A DNA stretch of 64,000 nt. Source: an uncultured Sulfitobacter sp. GTDB taxonomy: Bacteria > Pseudomonadota > Alphaproteobacteria > Rhodobacterales > Rhodobacteraceae. Made by a program: the position numbers and the translations under genes. Location of the stretch: assembly GCF_947500075.1 (NCBI RefSeq), contig NZ_CANMQS010000006.1, positions 124,001 to 188,000 of the forward strand. Direction: 5' to 3'. The notes under the pieces were generated by a model that saw nothing but the letters and a program-made list of their open reading frames with translations, did not search any database and was not told the origin of the DNA. This document shows positions 35,251-43,003 of this stretch, piece by piece (position 1 is the stretch's first letter; every line of letters begins with the position of its first letter).

Positions 35251-36723
35251 ATGACCAACGCGACAACTGATCTGAAATCCATGCTCAAAGACCCCAGCCT
35301 GCTGGAAACCCGCGCCTATATCGGCGGCCAGTGGGTCGATGGCGATGATGGCACCTTTGACGTAACCAACCCCGCCCGTGGCGATGTGGTGGCAAAGGTC
35401 GCCAATCTCAGCCGCGCGCAGGTGGCAGGTGCCATTGCCCAGGCCGAAGCCGCGCAAAAGGAATGGGCCAGCTGGACCGGCAAAGAACGCGCAGGCGTGC
35501 TGCGCAAATGGTTCGATCTGATGATGGCCAACCAGGACGACCTCGGCGCGATTCTGACAGCAGAGCAGGGCAAACCGCTTGCCGAAGCCAAGGGTGAGAT
35601 CGGCTATGGCGCGTCCTTCATCGAATTCTTCGGCGAAGAAGCCAAACGCATCTACGGCGAGACGATCCCCGGCCACCAGCGCGACAAACGCATCACTGTG
35701 CTGAAGCAGCCCATCGGGGTTGCAGCCTCCATCACGCCATGGAACTTCCCTAACGCAATGATCACCCGCAAAGCCGCCCCCGCGCTGGCTGCCGGCTGTT
35801 CCTTCGTCGCCCGCCCCGCCGCTGAAACCCCGCTGTCGGCCATCGTCATGGGTGTCTTGGCCGAACGCGCAGGCATCCCCGCAGGCGTGTTCAACGTGGT
35901 GCCGTCCTCCTCCTCCTCCGCCGTTGGCAAGGAATTCTGCGAAAACCCCGCCGTGCGCAAAATCACCTTCACAGGCTCCACCGAAGTGGGTCGCATCCTG
36001 CTGCGCCAGGCGGCTGATCAGGTGATGAAATGCTCCATGGAACTGGGCGGCAACGCGCCGTTCATCGTGTTTGATGATGCAGACCTCGATGCCGCCGTCG
36101 AAGGCGCGATACTCTGCAAATTCCGCAACAACGGCCAGACCTGCGTCTGCGCCAACCGCATCTACGTGCAGGCAGGCGTCTACGACACCTTCGCCGAGAA
36201 ACTGAAGGCGCGCGTGAGCCAGATGAAAATCGGCGACGGTTTTGAAGAAGGCGTCGACCTCGGCCCCCTCATCAACCCCGCCGCAGGTGAGAAGGTCAAA
36301 GAGCACATCGACGACGCGGTTGCCAAAGGTGCCACCGTGATCCTCGGCGGCAATGGCGCGATGGACGGCAACTTTCTGCCCCCCACCATCGTCACCGGCG
36401 TCACGCAGGACATGCAGGTCGCACAGGACGAAACATTCGGCCCTTTCGCCCCGCTCTTCAAATTCACCGACGAAGACGAAGTCATCGCCATGGCGAACGA
36501 CACCATCTTCGGCCTCGCCTCCTACTTCTACGCCAAAGACCTTTCCCGCGTGTACAAGGTCGCCGAGGCACTGGAATACGGCATCGTCGGCGTGAACACC
36601 GGCATCATCTCGACCGAAGTTGCACCCTTCGGTGGCGTCAAGCAATCCGGCCTTGGCCGCGAAGGCTCCCACCACGGGATCGAAGACTATCTTGAGATGA
36701 AATACATCTGCATGTCGGTCTGA
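35251..36723 (+). CDS. gabD: NAD(P)-dependent succinate-semialdehyde dehydrogenase
   Basis: This aldehyde dehydrogenase superfamily enzyme converts succinate semialdehyde to succinate (GABA catabolism). Key motifs are TPWNFPNAMITRKAAPALAAG with the NAD-binding part, FTGSTEVGRIL, the general-base Glu in MELGGNAPFIVFDDADLD and the catalytic Cys in NNGQTCVCANR (about residue 292). The end GGVKQSGLGREGS is characteristic of GabD. At 490 residues it is the normal length. A terminator follows 22 bp downstream. Confidence 0.9.
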   Translation: MTNATTDLKSMLKDPSLLETRAYIGGQWVDGDDGTFDVTNPARGDVVAKVANLSRAQVAGAIAQAEAAQKEWASWTGKERAGVLRKWFDLMMANQDDLGAILTAEQGKPLAEAKGEIGYGASFIEFFGEEAKRIYGETIPGHQRDKRITVLKQPIGVAASITPWNFPNAMITRKAAPALAAGCSFVARPAAETPLSAIVMGVLAERAGIPAGVFNVVPSSSSSAVGKEFCENPAVRKITFTGSTEVGRILLRQAADQVMKCSMELGGNAPFIVFDDADLDAAVEGAILCKFRNNGQTCVCANRIYVQAGVYDTFAEKLKARVSQMKIGDGFEEGVDLGPLINPAAGEKVKEHIDDAVAKGATVILGGNGAMDGNFLPPTIVTGVTQDMQVAQDETFGPFAPLFKFTDEDEVIAMANDTIFGLASYFYAKDLSRVYKVAEALEYGIVGVNTGIISTEVAPFGGVKQSGLGREGSHHGIEDYLEMKYICMSV

Positions 36724-36744
36724 TCCGACACCACCACCACATCA

Positions 36745-36773
36745 AAGGGCCGCGCATCGCAGCGGCCCTTTTT
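36745..36773 (+). terminator. rho-independent terminator after gabD
   Basis: AAGGGCCGC (36745-36753) pairs with GCGGCCCTT (36762-36770) around an 8-nt loop, followed by a run of T to 36773. The T-run overlaps the stop of the convergent gene on the minus strand. Confidence 0.85.
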
Positions 36774-37417
36774 CATGCACTCTGCACCGCCGCCCTCACC
36801 GCATTGAACGCCTCCACAGGCATCCGCGCAAAGGTCAGGTCAATCGGTAACTCGTTGTCCTCCTGCCACTGGTTGAGCGTGTAAACGACACCCGCACCAG
36901 CCCAGACCCAGCTGCGCGGGTCCAACCCTGTGTCGATCAGCGCATCCGCATCTTCGGCACGGTAGAGCTGCTTGAGGGTGACACCAAGCGCCTCCGCCAA
37001 CCCCTGTCCGGGCAGGCCAATCGCCTGTGCCGCAGCCGCCTTGTAGCGCCCGAACAACTCAGCGACCTGTGCCTCCCGCTCCTCATGGTCGATCGACGCA
37101 TGGGGGTCCTCAAAGAACATGTGCGACGTCGCCAGCCCAACCTCCGGCGTGCCCTCCGCCGCTGCGACCTCTGCCCAAGCCTCCTCCTCTTCCAGCATCG
37201 CCTCCAACCCTTTGAGTATGGTCGCCAGCTCCGCCTCCGGCAGGCCCATCTCGCGCATCTTGGCTTCTGTTGCTGCGGCCATATCCGCAAGCCGTTTGCC
37301 GGACACGCCCTCCGCAGCGATCCGCGCAAAACCGTCCGCATCCGCCGCAACAAGCCGTGTGAACAACGCGCCCAGATCGTCGGTCACCGCCCACTGCCAA
37401 ATCGAAACCTCGCCCAT
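36773..37417 (-). CDS. hypothetical protein, 214 residues
   Basis: This is a soluble, acidic, Ala- and Glu-rich protein without signal or membrane segment. It starts WQWAVTDDLGALFTRLVAADADG. A helical, Glu-rich middle (LKGLEAMLEEEEAWAEVAAAEG) follows. The C-terminal half has FGRYKAAAAQAIGLPGQGLAEALG and NQWQEDNELPID. I do not recognise the family. ATG 37417 has AAGGTG upstream; a GTG at 37426 is possible. It is divergent from the sigma factor at 37495, with only 77 bp between, but nothing suggests a functional link. Confidence 0.7.
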   Translation of the reverse strand: MGEVSIWQWAVTDDLGALFTRLVAADADGFARIAAEGVSGKRLADMAAATEAKMREMGLPEAELATILKGLEAMLEEEEAWAEVAAAEGTPEVGLATSHMFFEDPHASIDHEEREAQVAELFGRYKAAAAQAIGLPGQGLAEALGVTLKQLYRAEDADALIDTGLDPRSWVWAGAGVVYTLNQWQEDNELPIDLTFARMPVEAFNAVRAAVQSA

Positions 37418-37494
37418 TGCACCCACCTTCCCAAAAAAATGTGATCAACCGCCAAGGATTGACCATTCAGCCCCGTCATACTCCTGTAGTGCTT

Positions 37495-38028
37495 ATGGAA
37501 ACCAGTGATAACAGCCTTGCGCAGGCCGCCGCAGATGGTGACAGAACCGCTTTCGCCACCCTGCTGGAGCGGCAATACGACCGGCTGTTCCGCCTGTGTT
37601 TCCGCCTGACCGGCGCGCAGGCAGAGGCCGAAGACCTGACCCAGGACATCTGCGCCGCCCTGCCCGCCAAGCTGCGCAGCTACCGGGCAGAAGCGGCGTT
37701 CACCACATGGCTCTACCGGATCGCGGTCAATGCCGCCCACGACCGCCGCCGCAAACAGGCCAGCCATGCAAAGGCCGCTGACGGCTGGGGCGATTGGGAA
37801 GTGAACCGACGGGCGGGAGATGATGAAGCGGCTGAAGCCGTCGACTGGCTGACCACCGCAATGCGCAGCCTGCCTCCCGACTTGCGCGACACGCTGGCGC
37901 TGGTGCTGGATGACATGACCCACGCCGCTGCCGCCGACATCCTGAACGTCTCCGAAGGCACCATCAGCTGGCGCATCTCCGAGGCCAAGAAACACCTCAA
38001 ACAAAAGCGCAAGGAGGAAGAGCAATGA
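37495..38028 (+). CDS. RNA polymerase sigma factor, ECF type
   Basis: The 177-residue product has region 2 (LLERQYDRLFRLCFRLTGAQ to AAFTTWLYRIAVNAAHDRRRK, about residues 22-82) and region 4 (SLPPDLRDTLALVLDDMTHAAAADIL then SEGTISWRISEAKKHLK, about 125-170). This is a two-domain sigma factor with no extended regulatory tail. The stop overlaps the vWA gene start (ATGA). The start is uncertain: GTG 37489 and an upstream frame to 37417 are possible, but ATG 37495 gives the usual N-terminus. No autoregulatory promoter is clear. Confidence 0.85.
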   Translation: METSDNSLAQAAADGDRTAFATLLERQYDRLFRLCFRLTGAQAEAEDLTQDICAALPAKLRSYRAEAAFTTWLYRIAVNAAHDRRRKQASHAKAADGWGDWEVNRRAGDDEAAEAVDWLTTAMRSLPPDLRDTLALVLDDMTHAAAADILNVSEGTISWRISEAKKHLKQKRKEEEQ

Positions 38029-39917
38029 GCGACGACCTCGACGATCTCAAATCTCTCATGGACGCGGCCACGCCCCGTCCTGACCCGGCGCGCCGTGCAG
38101 AAAACATCGCCCTTGCGCAAAAAAACTTCGATGCGCTCCAAGGATCGCGGACCGCCGCGCGTCCTACTTCTGATCGCCCGAAACGGGGCGTCTTTTCAGG
38201 AGTAGTTCACATGTTTTCCAATCTTGTCTCATCACGCGCCGGTCTCACTGCCTCGACTGCCCTGGTGGCCGTCGGCCTCGTTATGGTCACGCCGATGCGT
38301 GACAACCTGCGTCTGCCCGGAGGGCTTGAGAGCCGCAACGAAGCAATCCCGGTTGTTGAGCCAGCCATCGAGGACGAACCGTTTGCCGACATCCCGTTTA
38401 TGGTCGAACCCACAGAACCCATGCTGGAAGCCGAAATCGCAGCCGCCCCGCTGGCCGCAACACGCAGCCGCAAGGCGGTTTCCGGCATCGCGCTGGACCA
38501 AGACGCGCCCATCGCGCTCCCCGAATCCAACACCGAAACCTTCGCCAATGCCCCGGCAAACCCAGTACAGATCACGGCGGAAACGCCCGTCTCAACCTTC
38601 TCCATCGACGTGGACACTGCGTCCTACGCGGTCATCCGCCGCGCCCTCACAGGCGGCATGATGCCCCCACAAGACGCCGTGCGGATCGAGGAAATGGTGA
38701 ATTACTTCACCTACGACTATGCCGCACCTGAGGCAGGCACCGCCTTCCAACCAACCGTCTCGGTCACGCAAACCCCGTGGAACCCTGACACCCAACTGCT
38801 GCACATCGCCCTGCAAGGCGACATGCCCGCCGTCGCGGACCGCCCGCCGCTGAACCTTGTGTTCCTCATCGACACGTCTGGCTCCATGAACAGCCCCGAC
38901 AAACTGCCCCTGCTCAAACAGAGCTTCCGCCTGATGCTGAGCCAGCTGCGCCCCGAGGATGAAGTCGCCATCGTCACCTATGCCGGCAGCGCAGGCGAAG
39001 TCCTCGCCCCCACCAAGGCGTCAGAACGCAGCACGATCCTCGCAGCGCTCAACCTGCTGGATGCAGGCGGCTCCACCGCTGGGCAAGCAGGCCTGCAACA
39101 GGCCTACGCCACCGCCGATGCGATGCGCGCGGAGGGTGAAGTCAACCGCGTGATCCTGGCCACCGACGGCGATTTCAACGTCGGGCTTTCCGACCCCGAC
39201 GCACTGAAAACCTACATCGCCGACAAACGCGACACCGGCACCTACCTCAGCGTGCTGGGCTTTGGTCGTGGCAATCTGGATGACGCCACGATGCAGGCGC
39301 TGGCGCAGAACGGGAACGGGCAAGCCGCCTATATCGACACGCTGTCCGAAGCGCAGAAAGTGCTGGTTGACCAACTCACCGGCGCGCTTTTCCCCATCGC
39401 CAATGACGTCAAGATACAGGTTGAGTTCAATCCCGCCACCGTGTCGGAATACCGCCTGATCGGCTATGAAACCCGGAGCTTGCGCCGGGAGGATTTCAAC
39501 AACGACCGCGTGGATGCAGGCGACATTGGCGCAGGGCATCAGGTGACGGCCCTCTATGAACTCACGCCGACAGGCTCCCCCGCGCAGCTTTCTGACCCGC
39601 TGCGCTATGGCAATGGCGACAACGCGACAGCCCCAAGCGATGAACTCGCCTTCCTGCGCCTGCGCTACAAGACGCCCGGCGATGCGGACAGCGCCCTGAT
39701 CGAAACCCCGATCACCACTGGCGCCTCAGCGCCCGCATCCTTCGCAGCCGCCATCGCTGGCTTCGGCCAACTGCTGCGCGGCGGCACCTATGTGGGCGAC
39801 TGGAGCTATGCCGACGCCATCGCACTGGCCACCGCAACCAAAGGCGCAGACCCCTACGGCAGCCGGGCCGAGGCCATCCAGCTGATGCGGCTGGCGCAAA
39901 GCCTCTCGGCACAATGA
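38025..39917 (+). CDS. membrane-anchored von Willebrand factor A domain protein (YfbK-like)
   Basis: The 630-residue protein starts with a charged cytoplasmic segment (1-70) followed by one membrane helix (about 72-90). A periplasmic linker comes next, then a YfbK-type N-terminal domain (TPVSTFSIDVDTASYAVIRR, about 187-206). The vWA domain follows, with MIDAS motif DTSGSMN (283-289), and a C-terminal DUF3520-like tail. The gene is coupled to an ECF sigma factor by a 4-bp overlap. The short cytoplasmic head in this position is a candidate anti-sigma segment, though not a recognised anti-sigma domain. The cue might be cell-envelope stress. Confidence 0.85.
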   Translation: MSDDLDDLKSLMDAATPRPDPARRAENIALAQKNFDALQGSRTAARPTSDRPKRGVFSGVVHMFSNLVSSRAGLTASTALVAVGLVMVTPMRDNLRLPGGLESRNEAIPVVEPAIEDEPFADIPFMVEPTEPMLEAEIAAAPLAATRSRKAVSGIALDQDAPIALPESNTETFANAPANPVQITAETPVSTFSIDVDTASYAVIRRALTGGMMPPQDAVRIEEMVNYFTYDYAAPEAGTAFQPTVSVTQTPWNPDTQLLHIALQGDMPAVADRPPLNLVFLIDTSGSMNSPDKLPLLKQSFRLMLSQLRPEDEVAIVTYAGSAGEVLAPTKASERSTILAALNLLDAGGSTAGQAGLQQAYATADAMRAEGEVNRVILATDGDFNVGLSDPDALKTYIADKRDTGTYLSVLGFGRGNLDDATMQALAQNGNGQAAYIDTLSEAQKVLVDQLTGALFPIANDVKIQVEFNPATVSEYRLIGYETRSLRREDFNNDRVDAGDIGAGHQVTALYELTPTGSPAQLSDPLRYGNGDNATAPSDELAFLRLRYKTPGDADSALIETPITTGASAPASFAAAIAGFGQLLRGGTYVGDWSYADAIALATATKGADPYGSRAEAIQLMRLAQSLSAQ

Positions 39918-39963
39918 TCTGCCGCCTGTCCTGACAGTCAGGACACGGCACACCCGCGCAGCA

Positions 39964-40064
39964 GCTTCCAAATGGTTCTAAAAACCCCACCGGAGGTCTG
40001 GAATCTCTTTTGATGGTCCAGAAGAGATTTTAACGCTCCGCGGGGGTTTTTGAACCATTTGGAA
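39964..40064. repeat. 101-bp inverted pair of the dispersed repeat (copies 4 and 5)
   Basis: Left arm 39964-39987 begins CTTCCAAATGGTTC and ends in CCCC; right arm 40041-40064 is its near-perfect reverse complement. Inside, CGGAG (39990) and CTCCG (40035) pair, and AATCTCTT (40001) pairs with AAGAGATT (40021). The whole region could fold as one long nested stem. It lies between the vWA and Hsp20 genes. Confidence 0.75.
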
Positions 40065-40094
40065 GAGCAGGAGCGCGGCGATCCACAAACAAGA

Positions 40095-40130
40095 AAGGCC
40101 CAGTGTCCTGCACTGGGCCTTCCTTTTCTT
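40095..40130. terminator. bidirectional terminator between vWA and hsp20 genes
   Basis: AAGGCCCAGTG (40095-40105) and CACTGGGCCTT (40111-40121) form a perfect 11-bp stem with a 5-nt loop. T-rich sequence follows on the plus strand (CCTTTTCTT) and on the minus strand (TTCTTGTTTG), so it can end transcripts from both convergent genes. Confidence 0.82.
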
Positions 40131-40145
40131 AACCTACTGAAAGGA

Positions 40146-40616
40146 TCAGTTTACCGCAGCGGCCTCTACAACGTCCTTTTGCAGGGAGGGCGTGTCAGAC
40201 GCGATCTGGATCTGGCGTGGTTTCAGGGCCTCAGGCACCTGACGCTCCAGCTCGATGTGCAGCATACCGTCGGCGTGGGCCGCACCGGTGACCTGCACAT
40301 GATCGGCCAGATGGAAGCGGCGCTCAAATGCGCGCGTGGCGATGCCACGGTGCAGGAATGTCTTGTCCTTGTCCTCATCCGCTTTGCGGGCGGAGACGAT
40401 CAATGCTTTTTCACGGACCTCAACGCTCAGATCAGCGTCGGAGAAACCTGCAACCGCGATGGAGATGCGGTAGGCATCATCGGCGGTTTTCTCAATGTTG
40501 TAAGGCGGATAGCTGGGGATGGTCCCCTCGTTGCTCAATACCCTGTCCATCATGTTGGCAATCTGGTCGAAACCGACGCTGGAACGGTAGAGCGGTGCAA
40601 AATCAAAAGTACGCAT
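40146..40616 (-). CDS. small heat shock protein Hsp20
   Basis: The 156-residue product has a central alpha-crystallin domain (about 42-130): YPPYNIEKTADDAYRISIAVAGF, REKALIVSARK and the long beta-strand pattern to HADGMLHIELE. The start MRTFDFAPLYRSSVGFD is typical of IbpA/Hsp20 proteins, which hold unfolded proteins during stress. A candidate heat-shock sigma (RpoH) promoter lies upstream at about 40719-40748. I saw no clear ROSE-type RNA thermometer. Confidence 0.92.
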   Translation of the reverse strand: MRTFDFAPLYRSSVGFDQIANMMDRVLSNEGTIPSYPPYNIEKTADDAYRISIAVAGFSDADLSVEVREKALIVSARKADEDKDKTFLHRGIATRAFERRFHLADHVQVTGAAHADGMLHIELERQVPEALKPRQIQIASDTPSLQKDVVEAAAVN

Positions 40617-40718
40617 GTGTCATCCTCATCTTTGAGCGATTATGGTCAGGACCTTCCATCAGCGGACAGGCCCGATTGCAGTGTCGTCCGAACCCTGAAG
40701 CGGCATTCGGACAATTCG

Positions 40719-40748
40719 TATTTGGTGAGGGTCAATCCGGGTTTCAAG
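40719..40748 (-). promoter_or_regulatory. candidate RpoH (heat-shock) promoter for hsp20
   Basis: On the minus strand, CTTGAA (40748-40743) and CAAATA (40724-40719) are separated by 18 bp. CTTGAA is the alphaproteobacterial RpoH -35 core; the -10 is only a fair match. It lies about 103 bp upstream of the ATG at 40616. Heat control is inferred. Confidence 0.4.
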
Positions 40749-40774
40749 ACCCTTTTTGAAAGGGCCAGAGCCAA

Positions 40775-41590
40775 TCAGGGTTTGACGAACTTTGCGCCGG
40801 TGTCCCGCGCATCCTTGCCCACCAGCACCCGCTTGCGGCCCGGACCGGAGGCGTCATAGACACCCTTTCCTGCCAGCAGATCCGCCTGCAACTGGGCCAA
40901 AGGCGCGTCCAGCGCCGTGCCCAGCGACACCTGCGCGCCATCCACTTCTGCCTTGGCCGACACGACCGACACGATATGCACCTTGCCGTTCAACACGGTG
41001 AAAATCGGCGCGCCGCTTGATCCAAAGTCAACAGAACAGGAGGTGACCAGCACCCCTTCCTGTTGGGTGATCACCGTGCAGACCTCTTGCAAGGTTGGTG
41101 CCTCTGACCGGTCGCGGGCATAACTCACGATGCCAACGGAATCGCCCGGACGGGGCCGCGCGCCGGTGGCCAGCGGGGTGATGGTCGTGTTGCGGATGGG
41201 GCGTTCCAGTTCCAGCAACGCCAGATCATTGCGCACCCGGCCCGAAGACACTTCACCGTCATACATGTATTCAGGATGCACCACGGCGCGGCGGATGTTG
41301 CGATAAGCACCCGCACGCCCATTGCGCCAGCCCGCCAGAAACTGCACGTCAGCGGGATTGATCCGCTCTTTGCTGTCGCGATCAAACAGGCAATGCGCCG
41401 CCGTCAGCACCAGACGCGGCGCGATCAGTGCCCCCGTGCAAAACCCGGTCCCGCCGATGTTGAGACGGCCCACGGCCTCCCAGGCATCTGCTTCGACACC
41501 GGAATCAAGGCGTTTGAGCGCCGCATCCTGCGCCGTTGCCGTTGTCGTGAGGACGACGGCCATCAAAAAGAGTACCAGATAACGCAGCAC
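40775..41590 (-). CDS. secreted trypsin-like serine protease (S1 family)
   Basis: The catalytic triad is visible: His in LTAAHCLF, Asp in VRNDLALLEL and Ser in DFGSSGAPIF. The cysteines in GFCTGAL, AAHC, VCTV and SCSVD support disulfides in the periplasm. From GTG 41590 a signal peptide fits: RYLVLFLMAVVLTTTATA, cleavage before QDA. A TTG at 41641 is the alternative. The protein is 271 residues with a 60-residue C-terminal extension rich in Gly and Lys. It lacks PDZ domains, so it is not a DegP-type enzyme. Confidence 0.87.
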   Translation of the reverse strand: MLRYLVLFLMAVVLTTTATAQDAALKRLDSGVEADAWEAVGRLNIGGTGFCTGALIAPRLVLTAAHCLFDRDSKERINPADVQFLAGWRNGRAGAYRNIRRAVVHPEYMYDGEVSSGRVRNDLALLELERPIRNTTITPLATGARPRPGDSVGIVSYARDRSEAPTLQEVCTVITQQEGVLVTSCSVDFGSSGAPIFTVLNGKVHIVSVVSAKAEVDGAQVSLGTALDAPLAQLQADLLAGKGVYDASGPGRKRVLVGKDARDTGAKFVKP

Positions 41591-41656
41591 AACAAACCCC
41601 AGAACAATGGATGGCCCGAAGTTGCCGTAAAGTTGAGGCAAAACTAAGGCAAAAGT

Positions 41657-43003
41657 TTACCGTAATCTGGGCACGCCATCGAAGGCACCCTGTTCTGTGC
41701 TCAGGGCAGGCGGCTTTGGCCCGCCCCATGCCCAGTCCAGCAATTCCACCGTATGCACCACCGGAACCCCGGCGGCGGACCCGATCTGCATCATGCAGCC
41801 GATGTTGCCCGCCGCAATGATATCCGGGTTGCGCGCTTCCAGCGTCTTCACCTTGCGCTCTTTCAACTGGGCCGAAATCTCCGGCTGCATCAGGTTGTAT
41901 GTGCCTGCCGATCCACAACACAAATGGCTGTCTGCTGGCTCCACCACCTTGAACCCCGCCTGCTTCAGCAGATCCTTCGGGTAGGTCTTGATCTGCTGGC
42001 CATGCTGCAAGGAACAGGCCGCGTGGTAGGCAATCGTCAGCCCCTCGGGCACCGGGTCTTTGGGCGCGCCCATCTCAACAGCATCCCTGCGCAGCTCAAT
42101 CAGCACTTCGGAGATATCCTTCGCCCGCGCCGACACCCGCGCCGCATCCCCCGCCAGCGGATCATTGCGGAACATATGCCCGTAGTCCTTCACGGTCGTG
42201 CCACACCCGGACGTATTGATCACAATCGCATCCAGCCCACCTGCATCCATCTCAGCGCACCACGCCTTGATGTTGCGCGCGGCTGTCGCGTGGCTCTCAT
42301 CTTCTTTGCCCATGTGATGCGTCAGCGCCCCACAACACCCCGCACCTTCGGCCACCACAACCTCACAGCCCATCCGGGTCAGCAGCCGGATGGTGGCATC
42401 ATTGATGTCCGTGTTCAGCGCTTTCTGCGCACAGCCTGTCATCAAGGCCACCCGCTTCTTGCGCGCCCCCACGGGCGCAAAACTCTGCGGGTCATCATTG
42501 CGACTAACCGGCGGGATCACCTTCGGCGCCATCTCGATCATCGCGCGCAACCGGGCGTCGGGCATCAGCCGCGCAAAGGGCCGCGCCATCTTGGCGCCCA
42601 ACAGCGCCAACCGGAACCGCATCGGATAGGGCAACACCCGCGCCAGCACCCAGCGCAACGCGCGGTCGGTGAAGGGCCGTTTGTAGCGTTCCTCGATATA
42701 CGCCCGCGCATGGTCGACCAGATGCATGTAGTGCACGCCCGAGGGGCACGTGGTCATACAGGCCAGACAAGACAGGCAGCGGTCGATGTGCTTGACCGTC
42801 TTTTCATCCGGGTCGCGGTCGTTCTCCAGCATGTCCTTGATCAGGTAAATCCGCCCACGCGGGCTGTCCAATTCATCGCCCAGCACCTGATAGGTCGGAC
42901 AGGTCGCCGTGCAGAACCCGCAATGCACGCAGGCCCGCAGAATCTCATTGGCACGCGCCGTGCCGGGGTCTTTGAGCTGCTCTGGTGTAAAGGTCGTCTG
43001 CAT
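41657..43003 (-). CDS. glcF: glycolate oxidase iron-sulfur subunit GlcF
   Basis: GlcF passes electrons from the GlcD/GlcE flavoprotein subunits to the respiratory chain. Two ferredoxin-type clusters are present: CVHCGFCTATCP (about 25-36) and CLSCLACMTTCP (about 76-87). Two CCG domains follow, with GCCGALTHH and LCCGSAGTYN motifs. At 448 residues it is the usual length. Its start overlaps the glcE stop (TGATG), so the three subunits are translationally coupled. Confidence 0.95.
   Translation of the reverse strand: MQTTFTPEQLKDPGTARANEILRACVHCGFCTATCPTYQVLGDELDSPRGRIYLIKDMLENDRDPDEKTVKHIDRCLSCLACMTTCPSGVHYMHLVDHARAYIEERYKRPFTDRALRWVLARVLPYPMRFRLALLGAKMARPFARLMPDARLRAMIEMAPKVIPPVSRNDDPQSFAPVGARKKRVALMTGCAQKALNTDINDATIRLLTRMGCEVVVAEGAGCCGALTHHMGKEDESHATAARNIKAWCAEMDAGGLDAIVINTSGCGTTVKDYGHMFRNDPLAGDAARVSARAKDISEVLIELRRDAVEMGAPKDPVPEGLTIAYHAACSLQHGQQIKTYPKDLLKQAGFKVVEPADSHLCCGSAGTYNLMQPEISAQLKERKVKTLEARNPDIIAAGNIGCMMQIGSAAGVPVVHTVELLDWAWGGPKPPALSTEQGAFDGVPRLR

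Noticed and set aside
35134-36675. 513-codon minus-strand frame opposite gabD
   Set aside because: It is antisense to a fully supported aldehyde dehydrogenase, and its sequence is typical of the shadow frame.
37417-37494. ECF-type autoregulatory promoter before the sigma factor
   Set aside because: TGATC and CATACT-like boxes exist, but the spacing (about 29 bp) does not fit a sigma promoter.
40617-40700. ROSE-type RNA thermometer before hsp20
   Set aside because: No clear anti-Shine-Dalgarno of the ROSE type pairs with the GAGGATG site.
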